From assembly GCA_029931535.1 (NCBI GenBank), contig JAQPZY010001297.1:806001-870000 (forward strand): a stretch of 64,000 bases of DNA, given 5' to 3'. Below the pieces are notes generated by a model, which saw nothing but the letters and a program-made list of their open reading frames with translations, was not told the DNA's origin and ran no database searches. This document shows positions 13,765 through 21,465 of the stretch, piece by piece; position 1 is the first letter of the stretch; every line of letters starts with the position of its first letter. The stretch comes from Margaritifera margaritifera. Lineage: Eukaryota > Mollusca > Bivalvia > Unionida > Margaritiferidae. Made by a program: the position numbers and the translations under genes.

Positions 13765-13909
13765 CCTCTACAGGTACGTACGGGAGTTTAACATTGGGGG
13801 CCTCTACAGGTACGTACGGGAGTTTAACATTGGGGGCCTCTACAGGTACGTACGGGAGTTTAACATTGGGGGGCCTCTACAGGTACGTACGGGAGTTTAA
13901 CATTGGGAG
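13765..13909. repeat. Four 36-37-bp tandem units inside the left TIR
   Basis: Each unit reads CCTCTACAGGTACGTACGGG then AGTTTAACATTGGGGG. The self-complementary GTACGTAC lies at the centre of each. The same four-copy array appears in inverted orientation in the right TIR (about 31,436-31,583). Iterated palindromic sites at viral or transposon ends often bind the element's own recombinase or replication proteins; that role is inferred here. Confidence 0.9.
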
Positions 13910-13914
13910 TCTTA

Positions 13915-14013
13915 CCATAATGTAGTGACGAAGACAACGTCATTCTACCATCAAAAAGGGGTGGAGGGTGTTTTTTGATAGTAGAAGACGTTGTCTTCGT
14001 CACTACATTATGG
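13915..14013. repeat. Long palindrome (hairpin) inside the left TIR
   Basis: A perfect 27-base arm at 13,915-13,941 pairs with 13,987-14,013. The pairing extends imperfectly inwards through TCTACCATCAAAAA and TTTTGATAGTAGA, leaving a G-rich loop. An inverted copy sits in the right TIR at about 31,333-31,433, so the element carries two such hairpins. Confidence 0.9.
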
Positions 14014-14375
14014 GGGAGAGTGTGGGAAGAATTAATCTTTCTTGAAAAAGGGTGGTCCTGTTAGCTTAACCGGTGAAGACGTGGTTTTTATATATATTAG
14101 AAGTTTGGTCGTGAAGAAAAACATGGTAAGGTTTTGTTTTTTTTCAGATCGACAGGGAGATCATAGAGAATAGAGGAAAAAAAAGGTTTTTAACTTTTTT
14201 AGATCGATAGAAAGAGAGAGAAAGATTGTGCGTTCATCTCTACTCTAAAACAAAATAACACACAAAAAAAAACATTAGATCGATAGAAAGAGAGAGAAAG
14301 GTTATATTCATTATTTTTTTCAAATTCAATAAAAAACCACACAAGACCTTTTTTTTTCAACAATTCACAAAATTG

Positions 14376-14381
14376 TTTATT
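14376..14381 (-). terminator. Candidate poly(A) signal after the protease gene
   Basis: TTTATT on the plus strand (AATAAA on the minus strand) lies about 60 bases downstream of the protease stop codon, at the inner edge of the left TIR. It could end the leftward transcripts. Confidence 0.4.
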
Positions 14382-14436
14382 CAACAAAAACTATTCCAAC
14401 ATTTAAAAAAACTATCTATTCAACGATAAAATTTTT

Positions 14437-15006
14437 TCAAACAGGAACATATCTACAAGGTTGACAACGTTGGGAAGGTAAAGTAAATGTCAAACTTTCT
14501 ACATCGACATCATCATTTTGATGTACATTACGATGGTGAGCTAAAGACAAGAGATAACCATAACGTTGACAAAACCATTGTTGTACTTTAGCATCGTTTC
14601 GAACATAGTCACTATCAAAATAAGTCAATAAATGTTCTAAGGAATATCCAAGACTGCGTTGATGAAGATAATGAACACAATATTGTTCACACACCATAGA
14701 ATCAGATCCTTGTAGTCTCACATTATTGAATCGAGTCGAGACGGCATTTCTTCTCATAAACTCGATGATGTCTTTTTCCAAAGGAGGTAATCCATAAGAA
14801 TCAAAATATTCCACACAGTGATTGTTGGGAAAGTACACGGCAATCCAATGGGTTCCTGGTAGATGACTGTCGTCAGTATTGATGACATAAGCATGAACGT
14901 TTTTTGGTTTACGATGAGGTAGTTCATCTTTAGCACATACCACAGGATTCCAAGAAGAAGTATAGGAACTGCGATTCAATAAGTAATGAAGTTCCCTGGT
15001 ATCCAT
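14437..15006 (-). CDS. Adenain-like cysteine protease (PRO)
   Basis: This 189-residue protein resembles adenovirus-type (peptidase C5) maturation proteases, which cleave capsid and core precursors inside assembling particles. The catalytic set is visible: His53 in GTHWIAVYF, Asp69 in YFDSYG, Gln99 and Cys106 in the block QGSDSMVCEQYC (Gln to Cys spacing seven, as in adenain). I start at the ATG at 15,006 (MDTREL), because the older copy at 39.8 kb begins at the same point. The open frame extends 16 codons further upstream, overlapping the neighbouring gene. It is the last gene before the left TIR, just downstream of the conserved unknown. The frame is intact. Confidence 0.92.
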   Translation of the reverse strand: MDTRELHYLLNRSSYTSSWNPVVCAKDELPHRKPKNVHAYVINTDDSHLPGTHWIAVYFPNNHCVEYFDSYGLPPLEKDIIEFMRRNAVSTRFNNVRLQGSDSMVCEQYCVHYLHQRSLGYSLEHLLTYFDSDYVRNDAKVQQWFCQRYGYLLSLAHHRNVHQNDDVDVESLTFTLPSQRCQPCRYVPV

Positions 15007-15020
15007 TTTTTTTTTGTCCT

Positions 15021-15611
15021 TCAACAACAGAAATATTGAGTCAGCAATGCACACCTGACTTTATGCTGGAATTGTTCTGTCTTGTAATTCCAAGAATATT
15101 CACGTCGGATAGGTTCTGCACTCTGATGAATGAGTCCTTCGATCCGTTTGATCTCCAGAGAAGTCAATGGAGGAAAAGAAGAAGTCTGTAAGACTTTATA
15201 CCACTGTGTCAACGCGTGTTCATCTGAGAGTTGTGTCCAGGCCGTTTCCAAATATTCATCCAATTGTTCTTCACCTGTCAACATCATACATTTGTCGTGT
15301 TGTATCTGACTGGGATGATCGTTTTGACATCCATAATATTGTTCTTTAATCAGACTGTTAATGATTGGACTCAATTCCTGAGCATAACAGGTCACTAACT
15401 GTTTTTCGTGTTCTGGCCATCGACAAACCATAAATCCAGTAAACACAGGAACGGAATGGTTTTCTTCTTCTTATTCTTCTTTTTTTTCTTCTATTGGAGG
15501 TACTAAATGAATGACTTCGTCATTATCATTATCCTTTGTGGCAGTTGGTGACTGGTGAATCACTTCACAAAATCCCTCATCTATCTCGATAGGTTCTTCT
15601 ACGTTCTGCAT
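15021..15611 (-). CDS. Conserved Polinton protein of unknown function, interrupted by an in-frame stop
   Basis: An ATG at 15,611 opens a frame that meets TAA at 15,471-15,473 after 46 codons. The same frame then continues to a stop at 15,021. The downstream part has a CRWPEHEKQLVTCYAQ block and a YYGCQNDHPSQIQHDKC block, with conserved Cys/His residues that might bind metal. The older Polinton carries a homologue at 39.33 kb, whose frame is open across the equivalent position (SRWSEQEQ then CYGCQIDHSQ). This suggests the stop is a mutation in a Glu-rich linker, not a gene boundary. Its position between capsid protein and protease suggests a virion-related role, but no function is known to me. 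The first ATG after the stop is at the FMVCRW segment. Confidence 0.75.
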
Positions 15612-15623
15612 CTTTTGTTTCTT

Positions 15624-16982
15624 CTAATAGTCTACAATGACTTCTCTCAAACTGTTGATCTCTAGAGTGTTATCAAATTCTGCATACAAGATAACGTTCA
15701 CTGTCTGGGTTAGAGCTTGACCAAACTGAAGTTCCACACGAAGGGGGCCTGATTTTATAGGGTGGAAATGTCCTTCATCGCTGCCTTGGTCCGGAGTGAA
15801 ATCAAATCCCCACAAGGCATACCCTCCTGCATAATCCTCGTACGTAATGCCGTGGCTACTGTCGCGGCCTAACTGTCCTGTGGCTTCATACAGGGTCAAG
15901 TAAGATCGTAAATAATTTCTCTCGCCACCAAAGTCAGATTCAAAAGGTCTGGTACACAAGGTCTTGCCATCTCGACTGACATCTATCTTGGTGACGTTAA
16001 AGTGTTCAAACTGGAACGGATTCTGACTGATGTTTCCGTTGAAGGCTGCATTAGAAACCATACCAATAATCAAACGTTTAGGGAGCTGTCCTTGGAAGAT
16101 GTGATCTTCGACTATGGATCGGAGTCCAGCGGCTGCAGTAAAGGTTTTCACTTCCACGCGTCTAAGAGGATACTTTGCAGTGGTTCTGCTCAAGGTTTGA
16201 CTGATGTCGTTAGCTACTTTGGGTAAGACTTCTACACGTCGCACATAAAGTTTGGCTTGTTGAATGATGGTTTTCCACTCGTTAGCAAAAGCTATCAAAT
16301 GGAAAGCGGCACTACTACGATTCAGTCTCAGACGTACATCTACTCCGTTCAACAAATACTTGTCTTGCAACCACATGTCCAAATGCAAACGATCCATCAG
16401 TTCTAAACTGTTCCCTCTGATTTTCTTTCGGCGTTCGTTAAATCCCACATTATGGGGATCTGCTGGAATTATTTTATGAGCAGCATCATCAGTCTGGTCA
16501 ATCCTCGCCCCTGTTGACGGGGATATGTCGTTGAAGGCACCCGCGGTGTCAGGTTTCCAGACCACCGAAGCATCCAGATGAGTGTTCTTGGCATCTTTTC
16601 CGTACGACAAGAGATTTTCCAAATAAGCACGGTAAGGGTAAGTATCCAAACTGCTGCTGATCAGTTTGTTATTCAAGTAGAAATCTACTCCACTGAACAA
16701 AGAATGAAAGAAATTATTGACGGGAGCTACTAGGGAAGCTTCCACAGGAAGGCTGTTGTCACTTTTTTGTACTAGCAGTTTCAGGTACAAGTAACTGTTA
16801 TTCAGATCGATGTAGTCTTCGGTTTGTCCTTTGATATCAAATTCGATAGGAGCTGAATCCGTCAAAGACGATACAGGATGAAATTCCACCCATTGGGATT
16901 CTTGCATTGTCATCATGGTGGGACGCATAGAAAACAGTTCTAGTTCGGACTTGGTACATTCGCAAGAATCTCGGTGCATCAT
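15624..16982 (-). CDS. Major capsid protein, double jelly-roll type
   Basis: The 452-residue product matches the Polinton major capsid protein family, widely annotated in invertebrate genomes as uncharacterised F54H12.2-like proteins. Features include an N-terminal MQESQWVEFHPVSSLTDSAP-like segment, the EDYIDLNNSYLYLKLLVQK block, FFHSLFSGVDFYLNNKLIS, and a C-terminal beta-rich half with YALWGFDFTPDQ and LRVELQFGQAL. The family forms pseudo-hexameric capsomers of icosahedral particles. I place the start at the ATG at 16,982; a longer frame begins with GTG. The frame is intact and sits nine bases downstream of the pVI/pX-like gene. A 3' fragment of the homologue survives at 38.88-39.32 kb. Confidence 0.9.
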   Translation of the reverse strand: MMHRDSCECTKSELELFSMRPTMMTMQESQWVEFHPVSSLTDSAPIEFDIKGQTEDYIDLNNSYLYLKLLVQKSDNSLPVEASLVAPVNNFFHSLFSGVDFYLNNKLISSSLDTYPYRAYLENLLSYGKDAKNTHLDASVVWKPDTAGAFNDISPSTGARIDQTDDAAHKIIPADPHNVGFNERRKKIRGNSLELMDRLHLDMWLQDKYLLNGVDVRLRLNRSSAAFHLIAFANEWKTIIQQAKLYVRRVEVLPKVANDISQTLSRTTAKYPLRRVEVKTFTAAAGLRSIVEDHIFQGQLPKRLIIGMVSNAAFNGNISQNPFQFEHFNVTKIDVSRDGKTLCTRPFESDFGGERNYLRSYLTLYEATGQLGRDSSHGITYEDYAGGYALWGFDFTPDQGSDEGHFHPIKSGPLRVELQFGQALTQTVNVILYAEFDNTLEINSLREVIVDY

Positions 16983-16991
16983 TTTCACAGT

Positions 16992-17441
16992 TTAATAATC
17001 AAATACGTCTAATTCTCTACCAGTTCTTCTTCTTTTCTTATTTTTTCTGGAAGTACTACTGTCGTGTGTTCTTTTATGAACTTTGAAAGGATTTTGAGGT
17101 TGTCGTCTCTTTCTACCTTGTCCTTGCTGCTGTGAAGTAATGCCAGAGTCTGAAGCGTGAAGCGTATTTATAGGATTTTCTCGGAGACCTAAAAGATCTT
17201 TACCAGTCGTCATCAACACATTTTTGCCTGCTCTCAAAAAGGCTTCTTTAGGATTTTGTTTGTCGATGAGGACGTTTTGCAAAAATTCTTTTCCTTGTGT
17301 CAAAGCAGCATCTTTTAAGGCATGAAATCCTCGAGTCACCATCGGTTTCAAAATAGGAGCTACCGTCCGAAAAGCTGATTTTAACATATCTCCTAAACCA
17401 TGTCCTCGTTGTCGAGCCACTCCTTGGTACACTGGATACAT
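16992..17441 (-). CDS. Basic virion protein, adenovirus pVI/pX-like
   Basis: This 149-residue protein starts with GHGLGDMLKSAFRTVAPILK, a Gly-rich amphipathic segment followed by repeated small helices. It ends in a strongly basic tail (RKRRQPQ, SRKNKKRRR) and a final FDY. Gly-Leu-Gly amphipathic starts followed by basic tails are typical of minor capsid or core proteins matured by adenain-type proteases. In this family they usually lie next to the major capsid gene, as here. A G-L-G-type cleavage site near the start would fit the neighbouring protease but is not proven. The frame is intact, with an 11-base A-run directly upstream of the ATG. Confidence 0.65.
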   Translation of the reverse strand: MYPVYQGVARQRGHGLGDMLKSAFRTVAPILKPMVTRGFHALKDAALTQGKEFLQNVLIDKQNPKEAFLRAGKNVLMTTGKDLLGLRENPINTLHASDSGITSQQQGQGRKRRQPQNPFKVHKRTHDSSTSRKNKKRRRTGRELDVFDY

Positions 17442-17460
17442 TTTTTTTTTTTGAGGAATG

Positions 17461-18528
17461 TTAGAGAACTTGTTTTTTTCGAAAATGTAGTTTCACCGTG
17501 ACTTTTCCTTGGTCAATGAATGGAACACTTTGTCCTAAATCTCCTTTTATACTAATCTGGACACTGTCAAAATACGATTTACTGACTGGAAGATAATGAG
17601 GATGTGCAAATTCACGGTGAACGTGAAAGGTGTTGCCACCAACACTAGCATTACTAGTGGTAGTACTACTTCCACCCTCTTCGTCCACAGTAACACTAGA
17701 ACCACCACCACCACCAATATCCAATTTGAAAGGAATGACTCTCAGTAACGGAGCAGAGGTGTGTCCCACCACGTTGTACTCCACCACATCGGAGTAGACA
17801 AACATTAAATTCAGTCCACCATTCAATTCAATAGGATGTTTAAATTTATGTCCAAATTCTACATTGGTTCCAAACTCTAAATCACTTTCAGCGGTAAAAT
17901 CTTTATTTCCACCCAAAATACCAAACAATCCAGAGCAAAATTCAATGGTCAAGTATTTTCTCTCTTCCAAAGGTAAACCTTTATCTTTCTCAGTAAGGAG
18001 TTGCCCTCTCTCTTTGAAAAATTGGACAATTAAACGTCGTGCCAAAGCATGGTAAGCAATTCTTACAAATTTATTGGCTGCTGATATGGCATATTGAAAT
18101 TGGCGTGCAAACTGGGTTCTAATGGTGTCCACCAAATGTTCAGGACTAAAATAATACCCTGTAGGAATTCTCAGGGTAATCTGAGAATAGACAATAGGAC
18201 TAGTAGATTTAGGATCTGGTACTAACTTTTTGAATGATCCTTTCATGTCTGGATCTTCAGGGTCTTCTTTCCAGATTTCAGGATCATTATTTACCAAGTG
18301 ATCATGTATTTTTTTGTTCAAGATTTGTACAACCATAGTGTTTTGAGTTTTGTTGATGTTTATGATTTGCGTAGGATGAATGATTTCTACCAAACTCACT
18401 TCCCAATGAGCATCGTGATCCAATTGAATGGCTTGAGGTAATTTGGCCGTGAAACAACATAAGGTGTTGTTGGGAAACACATCCATGGAACTGTCACTAG
18501 GTAACGTTAAATAAAATTGGTCATTCAT
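17461..18528 (-). CDS. Minor capsid (penton-type) protein candidate
   Basis: This intact 355-residue protein begins with FYLTLPSDSSMDVFPNNTL and WEVSLVEIIHPTQI, a start shared by a conserved Polinton protein. The remainder is beta-rich, with a Gly/Ser/Thr-rich loop (GGGGGSSVTVDEEGGSSTTTSN) near residues 275-295. It ends FIDQGKVTVKLHFRKK. The start codon overlaps the stop of the upstream membrane-protein gene as ATGA (18,525-18,528), implying linked expression. Placement between that gene and the capsid genes suggests a structural role, probably the minor capsid protein. The jelly-roll assignment is inference from position and length, not read directly. Confidence 0.65.
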   Translation of the reverse strand: MNDQFYLTLPSDSSMDVFPNNTLCCFTAKLPQAIQLDHDAHWEVSLVEIIHPTQIININKTQNTMVVQILNKKIHDHLVNNDPEIWKEDPEDPDMKGSFKKLVPDPKSTSPIVYSQITLRIPTGYYFSPEHLVDTIRTQFARQFQYAISAANKFVRIAYHALARRLIVQFFKERGQLLTEKDKGLPLEERKYLTIEFCSGLFGILGGNKDFTAESDLEFGTNVEFGHKFKHPIELNGGLNLMFVYSDVVEYNVVGHTSAPLLRVIPFKLDIGGGGGSSVTVDEEGGSSTTTSNASVGGNTFHVHREFAHPHYLPVSKSYFDSVQISIKGDLGQSVPFIDQGKVTVKLHFRKKQVL

Positions 18529-18968
18529 AGTTCCAAAGTGGTGGTTCTGGTGTCCGAGGTGTCCCTCAAGTGAACAGAAGAAGGATGTTCAAAAGGTTCC
18601 AAAAGAGGACTGGTATTGTGGTGGTGGTAACTGGACGAAGAAGAAGAAGATGGACTGGCGTTGTTGTGGTGACTGTTGTCGGTCGTGGTCGTAAATTTCA
18701 AAGAGGGATTAGGTAAAAGATAACCGATGCAACTGCTCAGTAAAATGGTCCACAATTGTTTGTCTCCTTGTTGTAAACTCAAATTAGCAATCGCTGCTCC
18801 GATGACACAATACACTACAAAGATTTGGCAGAAAAAGACGATTTGATTTTTAGGCACACGTTCTCCACACCACACCCAAAGTGGTTGTTTTTGTAATTCT
18901 TGAAGAGAAGAAGAACTCTGTGAAGGAGTCGTTGAAGTCGTCTGGGTGGCTACTGTGTTGAATGGCAT
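18525..18968 (-). CDS. Two-pass membrane protein of the Polinton virion cluster
   Basis: The 147-residue product has a Ser/Thr/Gln-rich N terminus, then LWVWCGERVPKNQ. Two hydrophobic segments follow (about residues 43-65 and 72-86), and then a His/Ser-rich C-terminal tail. I recognise the CGERVPKNQIVFFCQIF arrangement as recurrent in Polinton-like elements, without a known function. A candidate TATA box (plus strand 18,991-18,998) lies 23 bases upstream of the ATG, within the end of the integrase gene. The older Polinton retains the first ~30 codons at 38.80-38.88 kb before a deletion junction. Confidence 0.7.
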   Translation of the reverse strand: MPFNTVATQTTSTTPSQSSSSLQELQKQPLWVWCGERVPKNQIVFFCQIFVVYCVIGAAIANLSLQQGDKQLWTILLSSCIGYLLPNPSLKFTTTTDNSHHNNASPSSSSSSSYHHHNTSPLLEPFEHPSSVHLRDTSDTRTTTLEL

Positions 18969-18977
18969 GTTGTGAGT

Positions 18978-19377
18978 TTACTTCTTTTTCTTTTTATAGT
19001 CGACGACTTGAGAAGCTGCAATCCAAGAATCAAAACTAGGGGGATATCCTTTCCAACGTACTTTGACTTCTTCTATTCGTCGTTTACCCACTTTCCGTGT
19101 TCTTTGTTCGAGAATGCTTTCGATGTCGTACAAGGTATCTTCTTTTTTAGTCACTCGTTGTAACTCAGGCAAGTAAAATGTTCCTTTGAGTACTTCACCG
19201 TGCATGTCTTCCAATTTATAGACGGGAGGATCACATCCACGGACGGGGGTAGTGACACGAAACAATTCGGTAGTCCAGTTAGGTAAATAACCTTTGTCAA
19301 AAGTACGTTTGGTTTTTCCGATGCGAACCCAATCTCCCGTCTTTAACTCCAACAAGGGTGTTTTCTTTTTTTTTTTT
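18978..19377 (-). CDS. Integrase C-terminal part with chromodomain (frameshifted from the catalytic part)
   Basis: This frame follows the catalytic part after a 12-base A-run (plus-strand T tract 19,366-19,377). It contains a retroviral-integrase-like SH3 segment (LKTGDWVRIGKTKRTFDKGY, then LPNWTTELFRV). A chromodomain follows (YDIESILEQRTRKVGKRR, then VRWKGYPPSFDSW), ending in a lysine tail. Chromodomains on integrases can tether integration to histone-marked chromatin. The equivalent gene in the older Polinton continues through the SH3 and chromodomain in one frame (38,383-38,793), supporting that this is one protein interrupted by an indel. Confidence 0.88.
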
Positions 19378-20100
19378 GGTCTGCTGGGGTGAACCAAATA
19401 ATTTATCAAACACAGACACTTCGTTTTCAGGGCTGACCTCTTCGGGGGTACATCCAATGCTACGATGGTACGATTGATTGTACGCTTTGACCAAATGAGG
19501 TAACACGTCGATGTACTTGAGAGTATGTTGATGTGTAAAATATTTCCACATGCGTTCTTTCAAAGTTCTTTGAAAACGTTCCACGATACTAGCTTTGGTT
19601 TCAGGATTTTCGGTCGTAAAAAAATGAATGTGTCTTTGTTTCAATTCTTTTTGAAAAGCTTGGTTTAGAAATTCGGTGCCTTTGTCCGTTTGCCATCGTA
19701 AAGGTTGAAGTCCACTTTGTTTCAAGACCAATTTTAAGGCCCGTACCAATTCGGTACTGCTTTTAGAAGTCAAAGGCACGACCCAAGCAAATTTGGAAAA
19801 CACATCGATGACACAAAACAAATATTTGTGACCACGATTGTAAGTGGCTAAATGAGAGACGTCCGCTAAATCGGCTTGCCATTGATGATCGATCCCTTCC
19901 ACTTGAGTGGTACTTCTAGAAAATTTACGTCGAATGGGTTTGTGTAACGTGTACGTTGATTGTTCTTGTAACCATCGTCGTACTTCAGGTAAACGTACAC
20001 TTTTCAATTGACTTTTAGCAGCTCGATATAATTTTTGAACTCCTCCGTAACCAGCAGCATGACCAGGATTGTAATAAATGGTGGCTAACAGTTTCTCCAT
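19297..20100 (-). CDS. Retrovirus-like integrase, catalytic part (INT)
   Basis: The ATG at 20,100 opens a frame with the N-terminal YYNPGHAAGYGGVQKLYRAA helix segment, then TYTLHKPIRRKF, then the DDE core. The catalytic residues are Asp77 (WQADLADVSH), Asp139 (WQTDKGTEF) and Glu174 (TKASIVERFQ), about 35 residues apart. It integrates the element's ends, producing the 6-bp duplication seen here. After FGSPQQT the frame runs into a 12-A tract and ends out of frame with the chromodomain part. The frame is either a homopolymer indel or a slippage site. The start follows the upstream gene's stop by 12 bases. Confidence 0.93.
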   Translation of the reverse strand: MEKLLATIYYNPGHAAGYGGVQKLYRAAKSQLKSVRLPEVRRWLQEQSTYTLHKPIRRKFSRSTTQVEGIDHQWQADLADVSHLATYNRGHKYLFCVIDVFSKFAWVVPLTSKSSTELVRALKLVLKQSGLQPLRWQTDKGTEFLNQAFQKELKQRHIHFFTTENPETKASIVERFQRTLKERMWKYFTHQHTLKYIDVLPHLVKAYNQSYHRSIGCTPEEVSPENEVSVFDKLFGSPQQTKKKKENTLVGVKDGRLGSHRKNQTYF

Positions 20101-20112
20101 GATTTTTTTTCC

Positions 20113-20712
20113 TCAAGAATAAGTTAACCAAGTCCCAATACTCTTTTCTTCGTGAGGTATCTTTCTGGATTGTTGTTGTTTACGTGTCCGACGTGCTACT
20201 GGGGTAAAGGAGGGAGTTTGATCAGGAGTCATCGGTTCTGTTTTGACTTCTTTCTTTACTTCTTTCTTTTTCTCTTCTGAGGGTAAAGGGGTAGACCTTT
20301 TCTTTTTTATCCAATCCGGGGTGGCTAACTTTTTAATTTTTTTAAGAGGTGGAGTTAGTAAAAACTCTTCTTCTTCTTCTTCTTCTTCTTCTTCTTCTTC
20401 TTTTTCTTTTTTGATGGTCACTTTAGGTTCGCTTTTCATCAGAGCCTTAAAATCTCTCAGAGTGGGTGAAGCTGTTTCGTCGACTGCTTTTTGACGAAAG
20501 AGTTTTAGACGTTGTAAAAATTGACCATACCGTTGGGATTTTTCTGATTCAGACACATTGTTTTGTTCCATCAGGGATTGTAATTCTTGTTGTAACTGAG
20601 ACATTTCGTTGAGATTAGGATTGGGTGGTAAATGAGGTATCCGTTGTTCGTTCCAACGATGAAATTCCATCCATCGTTTGTAAGGTACTAAAGTCAGTTT
20701 TCGTCCTTCCAT
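20113..20712 (-). CDS. Conserved Polinton protein with acidic and lysine-rich tail
   Basis: The 199-residue product starts EGRKLTLVPYKRWMEFHRWN, a block I recognise as recurrent in Polintons. Next comes a coiled region (LQQELQSLMEQN, KSQRYGQFLQRL), a run of about 12 Glu residues, and a Lys-rich, Pro/Thr-rich C-terminal third. A weak TATA-like GATAAAAAGG lies around 20,761-20,770. The ATG at 20,712 is the first in frame; homology with 37.1 kb extends about a dozen codons further upstream, to a TGA that is TGG in the other copy. The true start could therefore lie further upstream in an undamaged element. Function unknown; it is placed between core-like and integrase genes. Confidence 0.7.
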   Translation of the reverse strand: MEGRKLTLVPYKRWMEFHRWNEQRIPHLPPNPNLNEMSQLQQELQSLMEQNNVSESEKSQRYGQFLQRLKLFRQKAVDETASPTLRDFKALMKSEPKVTIKKEKEEEEEEEEEEEEFLLTPPLKKIKKLATPDWIKKKRSTPLPSEEKKKEVKKEVKTEPMTPDQTPSFTPVARRTRKQQQSRKIPHEEKSIGTWLTYS

Positions 20713-20786
20713 TTCATCCAAAGGTACCAAAAATGTGTGGTCTTTTCAGAGAAGGGTGGTCCTTTTTATCTTCTTTTTTGGGGGGG

Positions 20787-21203
20787 TTATCGCATAACCC
20801 CTCCTAAAAGTGGTCCAGCAATCGTTCCTAACAAAGGAGCGGCTATTTTTAACAACGGTCCTAACAGCATAGGTAGAAATCCTCCTCGTTGTACTAACAT
20901 TTTTTTCTTTTGTTGAAGAGGTATTTTCTTTTTCACCATTTGACGAAGAACATTCCGATGTTTCCCTAATTTTTGTTTCTGTATCTTGGACAAAGGTACC
21001 GTTCCTTTCAACACGTTCAAACAACATTCACACACGGTATCGATGATTTCTTTAGGAGCTGTTTGAATGAGTTGTTTTCGCATGGGAGAATTGGATTTGG
21101 TTAGGACAGACAAGACATCCCAATGTTTAGCTAGACGAGGGGGAAGTCGTCCTTTTTTGCTGGATTTCTTCTTTTCTTGGTGGTGTACACGTTTGGGAGC
21201 CAT
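20787..21203 (-). CDS. Core-like Polinton protein with hydrophobic C terminus
   Basis: This intact 138-residue protein has a basic N terminus (PKRVHHQEKKKSSKKG) and the conserved block HWDVLSVLTKSNSPMRKQLI. CECCLNVLKGTVPLS follows, then a Lys-rich middle, then a Gly/Leu/Pro-rich tail (GPLLKIAAPLLGTIAGPLLGG). The tail is reminiscent of adenovirus pX/pVI amphipathic segments. This family is very common in invertebrate Polintons; a virion core or membrane-interacting role is inferred. I choose the ATG at 21,203, because the TATA box at 21,259-21,265 leaves the upstream ATG (21,251) only eight bases away. The older copy also starts at the equivalent place (36,638), behind its own TATA box. Confidence 0.8.
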   Translation of the reverse strand: MAPKRVHHQEKKKSSKKGRLPPRLAKHWDVLSVLTKSNSPMRKQLIQTAPKEIIDTVCECCLNVLKGTVPLSKIQKQKLGKHRNVLRQMVKKKIPLQQKKKMLVQRGGFLPMLLGPLLKIAAPLLGTIAGPLLGGVMR

Positions 21204-21258
21204 CTTTTTTACTCGGTAGAAAAACAAGTCTGAAGTCTTTTGGCCTTTCACCCTTCTA

Positions 21259-21265
21259 TTTTATA
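21259..21265 (-). promoter_or_regulatory. TATA box of the core-like gene
   Basis: TATAAAA on the minus strand lies 56 bases upstream of the chosen ATG. The older Polinton has TATAAAAG at 36,587-36,594, about 44-51 bases before its homologous ATG, so the box is conserved between copies. Confidence 0.6.
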
Positions 21266-21458
21266 CTGGAATACGTCTCCACTGATTGTCTGCACGACGT
21301 ACCAACTTCACGACAGGTCTGACTCGACGTTGAGGTGTTTTCAAGGGATTAAATCGTTTCAATTCTTCTTTGGATAAATCCACTAAACTTTGTAAGATGC
21401 CAGTTCTTTCTTGGACTTTGGTTTTAGGGGATGGTACTTTGTGGGTGGCTGCTGCCAT
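21261..21458 (-). CDS. C-terminal part of the basic Polinton protein (separate frame)
   Basis: An ATG in a strong context (GCCATGG) starts a 65-residue Arg-rich frame with KVQERTGILQSLVDLSKEEL and VVKLVRRADNQWRRIPV. In the older Polinton the equivalent sequence (TKVQDRIGML, then RINNQ) follows on in one frame from the KWKPIS block of the larger basic protein. Here the two are out of frame across about 21,466-21,490. I read it as the tail of that protein after an indel, though independent translation from its own ATG is possible. Confidence 0.6.
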   Translation of the reverse strand: MAAATHKVPSPKTKVQERTGILQSLVDLSKEELKRFNPLKTPQRRVRPVVKLVRRADNQWRRIPV

Positions 21459-21465
21459 GGCTAAA

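Larger units (their letters stand above)
13724..14368. repeat. Left terminal inverted repeat of the Polinton
   Basis: This segment matches the reverse complement of 30,905-31,621. From the tip inwards it holds a ~40-bp unique tip, four tandem 36-37-bp units (starts at 13,765, 13,801, 13,837 and 13,874), a large palindrome at 13,915-14,013, and a TATA-like tract near 14,088. It ends with a purine-rich block based on ATCGATAGAAAGAGAGAGAA. That ~74-bp block is present once fewer than in the right copy, which explains the length difference. Confidence 0.93.

Noticed and set aside
19297..19457. Two separate genes, integrase and a free chromodomain protein
   Set aside because: The SH3-like segment and chromodomain are standard parts of Polinton integrases. 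The only barrier is a frame change at an A-run, and the extra N-terminal codons of the second frame have no conserved residues.
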